From contig DNNS01000152.1 in the NCBI GenBank assembly GCA_003497555.1, positions 2,755-8,250 on the forward strand: a stretch of 5,496 bases of DNA, read 5' to 3'. A program made the position numbers and the translations under genes. A model generated the notes under the pieces. It was not told the DNA's origin and ran no database searches. It was given only the letters and a program-made list of their open reading frames with translations. Numbering within the stretch: position 1 is the first letter of the stretch; the number at the start of each line of letters is the position of its first letter. Below are positions 1-5,496 of the stretch, in pieces. This stretch comes from Spirochaetia bacterium. GTDB taxonomy: Bacteria > Spirochaetota > UBA12135.

Positions 1-688
1 CCTGCCGGTAAAACGCCGGATGTTTGATTTTTAATATACGACCTATACTTTTGCTGTTTTTCCCGTTTCCGGCCAGATGATAAAATTTTTCCATCATCCA
101 TAAAATTTTATAATCTTCAGTATTTTTTATAAAAGTATTATAAATAATATTTCTGGGAATTTCATCTTCCAGCGCTCCGGAAGTAAAAGTGGCAAGCAGA
201 GCCAGAGCCTTTACCTTAATTCCGGTATCGGCTGCGGTAAAAGACATGGCTGCAATACCGCCGTATGATACTCCGGCCAGATATATTTCTTTTAAATTCA
301 TGGTCCGGCAGAAATCCTGAATCAGCAAAACGCAGTCCTGCATACTGCCCTGATAATAATCCGAACGTTCCGGAAAATTCAGAGCCAAAAGCCGGAAAGC
401 GGCTGTTAGCGGCGATAATTCAAGAAAGGTTTTGCCGTCAAGGTTCATACCGTGCAAAAGCAGAAAAACCGGAGTGTCTTTTTTTTGCGCCGGGTATTCG
501 TAATATTCATAAACCTGTTTGAGTGCGGAAGATTTTATTTCGGAGAATTGCCAGCCTGCAAGATCAAGCCGGCGGTTGAATTCTTTTACCGGGGTAATTT
601 CGGCAGCTTTTTTACGGTATTCCTTTTCAGGAGCAAGCAGCAGAAATCCTGTAAGCAGGAAAACCGCAATTTTGGAGGAAAGTATCAA
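1..688 (-). CDS. Exported alpha/beta-hydrolase (esterase/lipase-like), C-terminus beyond window
   Basis: The frame is open for 229 codons from base 688 to the window edge, with no stop. The fold is shown by a beta-strand and oxyanion-type motif, FLLLHGMN (residues 75-82), and by a nucleophile elbow, LAGVSYGG (137-144), with Ser141 (bases 266-268) as the expected nucleophile. The catalytic Asp and His are expected beyond base 1, so the triad cannot be confirmed. Residues 1-20 (Lys6, then [12 protein letters not shown]) look like a signal peptide or membrane anchor, which suggests the enzyme acts outside the cytoplasm. The start is taken as TTG at 686-688: a stop lies six codons upstream in frame, and the first in-frame ATG (Met81) falls inside the HGMN motif. 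The TTG overlaps the TGA of the chemoreceptor by four bases (TTGA), which implies translational coupling. The Shine-Dalgarno is weak (CGGGG). The substrate is unknown; carboxylesterase, lipase or a related serine hydrolase are all possible. Confidence 0.85.
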   Translation of the reverse strand, partial: MILSSKIAVFLLTGFLLLAPEKEYRKKAAEITPVKEFNRRLDLAGWQFSEIKSSALKQVYEYYEYPAQKKDTPVFLLLHGMNLDGKTFLELSPLTAAFRLLALNFPERSDYYQGSMQDCVLLIQDFCRTMNLKEIYLAGVSYGGIAAMSFTAADTGIKVKALALLATFTSGALEDEIPRNIIYNTFIKNTEDYKILWMMEKFYHLAGNGKNSKSIGRILKIKHPAFYRQ

Positions 689-2868
689 TTTATGCCCCGG
701 GAGTTAAAAAAACCGCCATAGCGGCGGTCCGTGCCCAGAATGTGATTTTTCAGCCAGTCTTTGAGAAAATCAAAAAGATCCAGATCAATCAGGGCGCTTT
801 GCTTTTCAAATTTTGTTTTCAGTTCCAGAGCCTTTTTTACCAGCGCCTGATGCTCGGCTTTATGTATTGACAGTTCCGGATAATTTTTTTCCGTCATTAA
901 TTTTTCTTCAGCCTGAAAATGCCCGGCCGTATAGTCCACCAGATCGGAAAATATTTTTGTCAAATCCGAAGCGCTATTTTTTAAACAAAACGCCCGGTGC
1001 AGACTGTTGATAATATCGATAAGTTTTTTATGCTGGCTGTCAAAATCACTTACCTGTACCGAGAGACCTTCGTTCCATTCTATCAGTTTCTCCACCGGCG
1101 CTGAAGAAGGAGTTTCCTTAACGGTCAAGCCGCGGGACGATTCCTTGCTGTCTTCAAGTTTAAACTGCCTGATAAAATTCATCAGGGTTTCGCCCATGTG
1201 CATAAGTTCTCCTGCGTTTTTCTGCAGATGGTCGCTTGCCTTGGCAACTTCGTTGCTTTTTTCATTAACATCAACAATGTCTACGGCAATTGATTTGGAA
1301 GCAGCTGAGGCTTCGGATACATTTTTGGATATTTCCTGCATTCCTCCCGCGGTTCTGCTGATATTGCCTGCAATGTCGCGGGTGGTAACGGATTGCTCTT
1401 CGACTGAAGCGGCAATGCTTGTAACAATATCGTCTAGCTTGCCGATTACACTCCGGATGTTCTGAATATTGCCGATGGAATTTCTCGCCGATACTTTCAT
1501 CTGATCAATTTTTTTTCTTATATCCTCGGTCATGCTGTTGGTTTGATTGGCAAGCTCTTTGACTTCATTGGCTACAACCGCAAAACCTTTCCCGGCGCTC
1601 CCGGCGCGCGCTGCTTCAATCGTTGCATTAAGCGCGAGCAGTTTGGTCTGCTCGGATATTTCGTTAATCATATCAGTAACTTTGCTGATTTCCGCCGATG
1701 ATTCATCAAGTTTCATCACTGCCTGTACGGATTCTTCTACCGAGGTTACGGCATTTTTTGCGGCAATGCGGGCATTTTCGGCATTATGGGCGATTTCTCC
1801 GACAGTTGTTGTCATTTCTTCAGTGGCAGCGGCAATGGTTGAAGTGCTCTGATTTGACTGTTCGGCAGCATGCGAAACCGACGACATATTTACGCTCATC
1901 TCTTCAGCTCCGGCTGCAACAGAATTGGATTTTTGATGCAGATTAAGAGCGCTTTCATTCATTTGTTCGGAAACACATGTGAGCCTGGCCGATTGGGAAT
2001 TAAGCTCCCAGGAAATACCGGAAATTTTTAAAAAAATACTGCGCAGATTGGCAGCCATGGAATTAAGGGCATCGGCCAGTTCACCGGTTTCATCTTTTGC
2101 GGAATTCTCCACGCGGGAAAGCAGATTTCCATTCTGCAGTTCGCGGGCAAAAGAAACGCATTGCTGCAAGGGGCGGGTTATCGCCCGGGATAAAAGCAGG
2201 GAAACAAAAATTATAATTACCGTTATAACTGAAAGCAAAATAATTTTATTCAGTAAAGCGCTGCGGAATTGCCTGGAAAATTCCATCAGGGGAGTAATAA
2301 TTTCAAAAGCCCCGTGCATTTCTCCGTCCTGCCAGCCTTCTTTTATTCCGCCGGTAACATCAGCCTCGCCCTGCGGGCTGCCATGGCAATACATACAATC
2401 AGCTGTAAGGCGTATGGGCCGGAAATAACGGACGGCATTGAGTTTGTCATCAATAACGGTTTTTTCAGTCAGATTCTTTTCTTTAAATTCTTCGAGAACC
2501 TGTTTTTCAATTTCATCAGGGAGGTTGGCCGGATTACGCGGGAGGAATTTGGGCACACGCACCCGGTAATCAGAGGAGTGTGAATTTTTTTCAGCCAGCC
2601 GTATAGCGGTAATTATAGGGACAGCATCGACAATTTTGGCGGGTTCTATTTCCGAAAACGGCCTGATAAGTCCGGCCGATATTTTGGCGGCCAAATCATT
2701 ACGCACGGATTCGGCGTTATCAACCAGGGATCGGCTTTTTTGGGTAATCGAAAAAATAATATTTTTCCGTAAATTTATCAAATCGCTGACAGCAAGAAAG
2801 AGCGTAAAAAACATAAGCCCGGATATGGATAAAAACATAATTTTAAATCTGATTCCCAATTTAACCAT
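685..2868 (-). CDS. Methyl-accepting chemotaxis protein with periplasmic c-heme domain and C-terminal hemerythrin domain
   Basis: This 727-residue transmembrane chemoreceptor would signal to CheA/CheW. In order it has TM1 (about 10-30); a periplasmic region (about 31-207) of the Tll0287-like/DUF3365 type with one c-heme motif, C158-M-Y-C-H162; TM2 (about 208-228); HAMP (about 229-281); and a long coiled-coil signalling domain with the conserved hairpin tip around [14 protein letters not shown] (410-423). At the C-terminus is a bacteriohemerythrin domain (about 596-715) with all seven di-iron ligands: H613, H650, E654, H669, H673, H709 and D714. From the families, the heme side should sense oxygen, NO or redox state in the periplasm, and hemerythrin binds O2 in the cytoplasm, as in the Desulfovibrio receptors DcrA and DcrH respectively. 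Residue 424 is Ser where most receptors have Glu. ATG is preceded by GAGAGGA at good spacing. There is no CheR-docking pentapeptide at the C-terminus. The family assignment is firm; the ligand is inferred. Confidence 0.96.
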   Translation of the reverse strand: MVKLGIRFKIMFLSISGLMFFTLFLAVSDLINLRKNIIFSITQKSRSLVDNAESVRNDLAAKISAGLIRPFSEIEPAKIVDAVPIITAIRLAEKNSHSSDYRVRVPKFLPRNPANLPDEIEKQVLEEFKEKNLTEKTVIDDKLNAVRYFRPIRLTADCMYCHGSPQGEADVTGGIKEGWQDGEMHGAFEIITPLMEFSRQFRSALLNKIILLSVITVIIIFVSLLLSRAITRPLQQCVSFARELQNGNLLSRVENSAKDETGELADALNSMAANLRSIFLKISGISWELNSQSARLTCVSEQMNESALNLHQKSNSVAAGAEEMSVNMSSVSHAAEQSNQSTSTIAAATEEMTTTVGEIAHNAENARIAAKNAVTSVEESVQAVMKLDESSAEISKVTDMINEISEQTKLLALNATIEAARAGSAGKGFAVVANEVKELANQTNSMTEDIRKKIDQMKVSARNSIGNIQNIRSVIGKLDDIVTSIAASVEEQSVTTRDIAGNISRTAGGMQEISKNVSEASAASKSIAVDIVDVNEKSNEVAKASDHLQKNAGELMHMGETLMNFIRQFKLEDSKESSRGLTVKETPSSAPVEKLIEWNEGLSVQVSDFDSQHKKLIDIINSLHRAFCLKNSASDLTKIFSDLVDYTAGHFQAEEKLMTEKNYPELSIHKAEHQALVKKALELKTKFEKQSALIDLDLFDFLKDWLKNHILGTDRRYGGFFNSRGIN
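706..728 (-). terminator. Intrinsic-terminator-like hairpin inside the 3' end of the chemoreceptor frame
   Basis: Read on the minus strand, ACCGCC (728-723) and GGCGGT (717-712) form a 6-bp GC-rich stem with the 5-base loop GCTAT. It is followed directly by a run of seven T (712-706, the first also in the stem). This is the canonical shape of a Rho-independent terminator. It lies within the codons for RRYGGFF, before the receptor's stop at 685-687 and before the TTG of the hydrolase. Termination here would leave a message without a stop codon, so it may be inactive, suppressed by translating ribosomes, or act as an attenuator for the hydrolase. The shape is clear; function is not shown. Confidence 0.5.
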
Positions 2869-2872
2869 AATA

Positions 2873-2879
2873 TCCTCTC
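2873..2879 (-). promoter_or_regulatory. Ribosome binding site of the chemoreceptor
   Basis: GAGAGGA on the minus strand lies four bases before the ATG at 2866-2868. It supports this ATG as the start, since the first transmembrane segment begins about ten residues later, as expected for a receptor. Confidence 0.75.
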
Positions 2880-2890
2880 ATAATGGAATG

Positions 2891-2919
2891 ATTATAATCT
2901 ATTACTGCTTTATAGTAAA
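2891..2919 (-). promoter_or_regulatory. Sigma70-like promoter for the chemoreceptor-hydrolase pair
   Basis: On the minus strand a perfect -10 hexamer, TATAAT (2896-2891), follows TTTACT (2919-2914, four of six matches to TTGACA) with a 17-base spacer. The predicted start near 2884 gives a leader of about 16 bases that still contains the ribosome binding site. The region is AT-rich, so chance matches are possible, but the spacing and position fit well. A flagellar/chemotaxis sigma factor (sigma28) promoter was not recognised. Confidence 0.5.
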
Positions 2920-2948
2920 TATATGTTTAAAGAATGGGTTAGATTTTT

Positions 2949-3090
2949 TTTCTTGGGTATGCGTCTTTAGTCTGCAGAAAATCATAGACAACATGGGGCA
3001 TACTTTTTTTTCTCCCACTGTGCAAACTTATTTCTATTAATAGAAAAAGCGGGCTTTGTTGTTTTATTTACCCAAGAAATAAATTTGCAC
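2949..3090. repeat. Nested inverted repeats in the sulfatase-chemoreceptor gap
   Basis: The gap of 224 bases (2869-3092) holds several symmetric elements. TTTCTTGGGTA (2949-2959) is perfectly inverted at 3069-3079 (11 bp). GTGCAAACTTATTTCT (3020-3035) is inverted at 3075-3090 with one mismatch in 16, which becomes a G-U pair in minus-strand RNA. The two right arms overlap at 3075-3079, so the two pairings exclude each other. GTATGC (2957-2962) is also inverted at 2998-3003. The outer right arm ends two bases after the sulfatase stop codon. No T-run follows the 16-bp stem on the minus strand, so it is not a standard terminator. It could be an RNA 3' structure, a protein-binding region or a decayed small mobile element; no known element was recognised. 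Confidence 0.6.
3031..3046. repeat. Perfect 16-base palindrome, possible operator
   Basis: TTTCTATTAATAGAAA reads the same on both strands and overlaps the left arm of the 16-bp inverted repeat. It lies about 110 bases upstream of the chemoreceptor -35 element. Such a site could bind a dimeric regulator, but the AT-rich composition makes chance symmetry more likely and no regulator is encoded nearby. Confidence 0.3.
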
Positions 3091-3092
3091 CC

Positions 3093-4712
3093 TTAAAGAA
3101 TACTCTTTCTTATTTTTTTTATAACAGGTTCTGCATCAAGGCCTGCCCGGGCGCAATTCTCTTTCCATTGCTCCAGATTAAGATCTCCCAGTTTATAGTA
3201 TTTATTTTCTTTACAACTGGCATTAAACATCTCGCTGAAAAAATCATTCATACCGGATTTTTCCGGCTGATCGGTAAGGCGGGTATGAAAAGACTGGAAT
3301 TGAGGGTTGACGCGGTTTTTTATTTTTAATTCTTCCGGTTTTTCCAAAACCAGTAATTGCCCTTTATAAGTCATTCCGGGCAAACCCCAGCGTTCTTCAT
3401 AGGAGCAGAGCATTTTATAGAGTTCATCGCGGATATCTGTTATTTCCTGACTGTATTTTCCATGAAGCAGATTTACCGATTCGCATGGGTCTTTCTGCAT
3501 ATCGAACAATTCTTCATACCCTCCGGCAAAATAATAATTGAATTTATGCGTTTTATTACGCAGGGAAATCCAGCGCTGGGAGCCGGCAGCGTGCTCTATA
3601 TACTGATAGCTGCGGTCTTTTCTGCAATTACCCGGAGCTAAAGATTCGCCGGGAAGTTCCGGACCCGGATACTTGATTCCGGCAGTCTGCAGTATGGTTG
3701 GAAGAATATCATTCAAATCGGCAAAAGCCTCAAAGCGCGAACCTGGTTTAAATATTCCCGGATAACGGATGATAAGCGGTATTTTTGCGCAGCTGTCATA
3801 GGGTAGCTGTTTATCGAATAAGCCGTAATCGCCTATAAAGTCACCGTGATCACTGGTATAAATAATCATGGTATTCTCAAGTTCCCCGGTTTCTTCCAGG
3901 GCGGAAAGAATTTTACCGGTATTAAAATCAACCAGGGAAACAGCAGCATGATAAAATTCTTTTGAACGGCGTATACCCCTGACATGCGGCATACCGAGAT
4001 CAGGAGAACGGCGCTGCGCTGCAGGCGAAAGCGGTGTTTCACTTGTACGCGGAACCGGCAGTTCGGCATCAAGGTACATATCGGCGTAAGAATCAGGCAC
4101 GTGAAAGGGAGGATGGGGAGCAATAAAACTTGCTTTCAGAAAAAACGGGTGCCGGCCCCGGTTGGTACGCAGGAAATCGGCAGCACGGTCTCCTACCCAG
4201 TTGGACGGATGATGCTCTTCAGGCATCAGAGAACGCTGGGCGGCATGATATAGCAGGTTCCGAACACCATGAATGTTAATAATGCTTCCATAGCCTTTTT
4301 CTTTCAGATACATGGCATATTCATCCCATTCGCGGTATATCGGAATTTCCTCCATGAGCTCCATTTTATCGAAGCCATGATGACGGCGTACAGGATGAAA
4401 ATGCATTTTTCCTATTGCCCTGGTTTCATAACCGGCATTAGATAACAATTTCGGTAATACCGGCAAATCTGCAGTATACGGATATGATTCGTTATTCGGG
4501 TATCCGTGATAACGCGCCGTAAGGCCGGTAATAAGATTATGCCGGGCGGGAATGCATACCGGATTGGGTGTATAGGCATTGGTAAAAAGGCAGCCTTCTT
4601 TTATCATCCGATCAAGATTGGGAGTTTTCATCCATGGAAAACCGGCTGCACCAATGGTATCATAGCGCTGTTCATCGGTAAAAATAAGAATTATGTTGGG
4701 GTTACGGGACAT
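3093..4712 (-). CDS. Formylglycine-dependent sulfatase (S1 family, arylsulfatase A type)
   Basis: This 539-residue sulfatase would hydrolyse a sulfate ester. The N-terminus, NIILIFTDEQRYD (residues 6-18), supplies calcium ligands (Asp13, Glu14). C53-I-P-A-R57 is the C-x-P-S/A-R signature in which Cys53 is converted to formylglycine. GKMHF (101-105), APHPPF (198-203), TSDHGD (286-291) and Lys301 match the other active-site positions. The C-terminal 90 residues were not recognised as a domain. Length fits the family. No signal peptide or membrane segment is seen, so it appears cytoplasmic, unlike many secreted polysaccharide sulfatases. It needs a formylglycine-generating enzyme or anaerobic maturase, neither of which is in the window. 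The ATG is supported by a strong GGAGGA six bases upstream. The gene starts 43 bases after the ABC gene and may share its transcript. The substrate (aryl, choline or sugar sulfate) cannot be told; related phosphonate-monoester hydrolases share the fold. Confidence 0.92.
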   Translation of the reverse strand: MSRNPNIILIFTDEQRYDTIGAAGFPWMKTPNLDRMIKEGCLFTNAYTPNPVCIPARHNLITGLTARYHGYPNNESYPYTADLPVLPKLLSNAGYETRAIGKMHFHPVRRHHGFDKMELMEEIPIYREWDEYAMYLKEKGYGSIINIHGVRNLLYHAAQRSLMPEEHHPSNWVGDRAADFLRTNRGRHPFFLKASFIAPHPPFHVPDSYADMYLDAELPVPRTSETPLSPAAQRRSPDLGMPHVRGIRRSKEFYHAAVSLVDFNTGKILSALEETGELENTMIIYTSDHGDFIGDYGLFDKQLPYDSCAKIPLIIRYPGIFKPGSRFEAFADLNDILPTILQTAGIKYPGPELPGESLAPGNCRKDRSYQYIEHAAGSQRWISLRNKTHKFNYYFAGGYEELFDMQKDPCESVNLLHGKYSQEITDIRDELYKMLCSYEERWGLPGMTYKGQLLVLEKPEELKIKNRVNPQFQSFHTRLTDQPEKSGMNDFFSEMFNASCKENKYYKLGDLNLEQWKENCARAGLDAEPVIKKIRKSIL

Positions 4713-4718
4713 TTGGAT

Positions 4719-4724
4719 TCCTCC
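4719..4724 (-). promoter_or_regulatory. Ribosome binding site of the sulfatase
   Basis: GGAGGA on the minus strand lies six bases before the ATG at 4710-4712. This near-consensus site fixes the start and suggests efficient initiation independent of the upstream ABC gene. Confidence 0.85.
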
Positions 4725-4754
4725 GAAAATTGCATTCCATATGAGAATGTATTT

Positions 4755-4771
4755 ATTATACCATTATATCA
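4755..4771 (-). promoter_or_regulatory. Possible extended -10 promoter for the sulfatase
   Basis: On the minus strand two TATAAT hexamers stand eight bases apart (4768-4763 and 4760-4755). The first is preceded by TG one base upstream, as in extended -10 promoters. No convincing -35 is present at 16-18 bases from either. They overlap the last codons (DIMV and stop) of the ABC gene. Transcription from here would give a sulfatase leader of roughly 35-45 bases. The match may be chance. Confidence 0.3.
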
Positions 4772-5496
4772 TGCCCACTCCCGGTACCATGTCTATGCAG
4801 GGCATGAATGCGGCTGTATAATCCATCCTGCCTAACCAGTGTTTCATGATTTCCGCGCTGCAGAAGACGGCCTTTACTGAGAACAAAAATTTCATCAGCA
4901 TGTTCAACAGTTGATAACCGGTGGGCAATAATGAAGGTTGTACGGTGTACGGTCAGTACCCGCAGCGCTGCCTGTATTTTTTGCTCTGATTCCATATCAA
5001 GGGATGAAGTTGCTTCGTCCAGGATCAGGATCGGAGCATTTTTTAGTATGGCGCGTGCGATAGCGATGCGCTGCCTCTGACCGCCCGAGAGGGTAACGCC
5101 TCGTTCTCCCAGGGCTGTTTCATAGCTGTCCGGCAGGCAGCGGATAAATTCATCAGCATTCGTCAAACGGGCAGCTTCCTCCACTTCCTGATCTGTAGCA
5201 TCGATTTTGCCATAGCGGATATTTTCCCGGACTGTTCCCCAGAATAAAAAACCATCCTGCAGCACAAGAGCGATGTTCTGCCGGATCCAGTTCAGCCTGA
5301 GGTCGCGCAAATCATGACCATCCATCAAAACATGCCCGTACTGCGGATCATAGAAACGGTTAATTAGATTAATCAGGGTGCTTTTACCGCTGCCGGAAGG
5401 TCCTACCAAGGCTATAATTTTCCCGGGAGCGACTGTAAAAGAAATATCGTCCACAGCCGGTACCGCCGCATCATCATAAGCGAATATCACTCTGGA
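4756..5496 (-). CDS. ABC exporter, C-terminal nucleotide-binding domain (N-terminus beyond window)
   Basis: The frame is open to the right edge and ends at TAA 4756-4758. The visible 246 residues form a complete ATPase domain of the exporter type (MsbA/multidrug-like half transporter): A-loop Tyr in FAYDD, Walker A GPSGSGKST (bases 5377-5403), Q-loop in LVLQDG, signature LSGGQRQR (LSGGQ at 5077-5091), Walker B ILILDEATSSLD with catalytic Glu (5014-5016), and H-loop IIAHRLST. All key residues are intact, so it should hydrolyse ATP. The GTG at 5488-5490 is not taken as the start: the codons before it continue the family's first strand, and the match begins where a fused membrane domain normally precedes the ATPase. 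That membrane domain should lie upstream, outside the window. The substrate is unknown. The last dozen residues after the final helix (HGTGSGHDIMV) are not conserved in the family as far as I can tell. Confidence 0.95.
   Translation of the reverse strand, partial: SRVIFAYDDAAVPAVDDISFTVAPGKIIALVGPSGSGKSTLINLINRFYDPQYGHVLMDGHDLRDLRLNWIRQNIALVLQDGFLFWGTVRENIRYGKIDATDQEVEEAARLTNADEFIRCLPDSYETALGERGVTLSGGQRQRIAIARAILKNAPILILDEATSSLDMESEQKIQAALRVLTVHRTTFIIAHRLSTVEHADEIFVLSKGRLLQRGNHETLVRQDGLYSRIHALHRHGTGSGHDIMV

Noticed and set aside
265..721. Plus-strand open frames over the hydrolase region
   Set aside because: The minus-strand frame here encodes the HGMN and GVSYGG motifs of an alpha/beta-hydrolase; the plus-strand frames show no family features.
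1007..1465. Long open frame on the plus strand opposite the chemoreceptor; similar ones at 1547-1852, 1979-2428 and 2636-3040
   Set aside because: They are antisense to a well-supported gene, have no recognisable domain and no good ribosome binding site, and reflect the codon bias of the real gene.
3044..3055. AAAGCGGGCTTT followed by a T-rich stretch as a terminator on the plus strand
   Set aside because: Full pairing would leave a loop of only two bases, the following sequence is interrupted by G, and no plus-strand gene ends here.
3020..3090. The 16-bp inverted repeat as an intrinsic terminator of the sulfatase
   Set aside because: On the minus strand the stem is followed by CAGTGGGAG and an A-run, not a T-run, and the loop is about 39 bases long.
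3866..4123. Open frame on the minus strand in a second frame within the sulfatase
   Set aside because: The sulfatase frame is continuous and carries its catalytic motifs throughout, so this is a shadow frame and not a sign of a frameshift.
5488..5490. GTG as the start of a stand-alone ATPase subunit
   Set aside because: The frame stays open to the window edge and upstream codons continue the family's first strand; exporter-type ATPases are usually fused to a membrane domain that would lie outside.

Overview
The window carries four genes, all on the minus strand, so transcription runs from high to low coordinates. In that order they are: the C-terminal ATP-binding half of an ABC exporter (its N-terminal part lies beyond base 5496); a complete formylglycine-type sulfatase; a complete multidomain chemoreceptor; and an exported alpha/beta-hydrolase whose C-terminus lies beyond base 1. 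Apart from the 224-base gap between sulfatase and chemoreceptor, the DNA is tightly packed. No RNA gene, CRISPR array, insertion sequence or tRNA was seen.

The organism looks like a motile, chemotactic Gram-negative bacterium of anaerobic or low-oxygen habitat. The chemoreceptor has a periplasmic c-type heme site (CMYCH) and a C-terminal hemerythrin domain, both typical of oxygen or redox sensing in anaerobes and microaerophiles. The sulfatase resembles those abundant in Lentisphaerota/Kiritimatiellota/Planctomycetota and in some spirochaetes and Desulfobacterota. The phylum cannot be fixed from this window, and none of the genes is a reliable taxonomic marker.

Layout. 4756-5496: ABC exporter nucleotide-binding domain with all catalytic motifs. 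4713-4755: 43-base gap with a strong Shine-Dalgarno and a possible extended -10 promoter in the end of the ABC gene. 3093-4712: sulfatase without signal peptide. 2869-3092: gap with nested inverted repeats, a 16-base perfect palindrome and a good sigma70-like promoter for the chemoreceptor. 685-2868: chemoreceptor. 1-688: hydrolase, starting at a TTG that overlaps the chemoreceptor stop codon by four bases.

How the genes may work together. The chemoreceptor and hydrolase are very probably translationally coupled. The last codons of the chemoreceptor also encode what looks like a complete intrinsic terminator, which could tie hydrolase expression to translation of the receptor. The ABC exporter and sulfatase are close enough to share a transcript, but nothing in the sequence shows a shared substrate. 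The most notable points are the receptor with two different iron-based sensor sites on opposite sides of the membrane, the terminator inside its reading frame, and the symmetric elements in the gap upstream of it.
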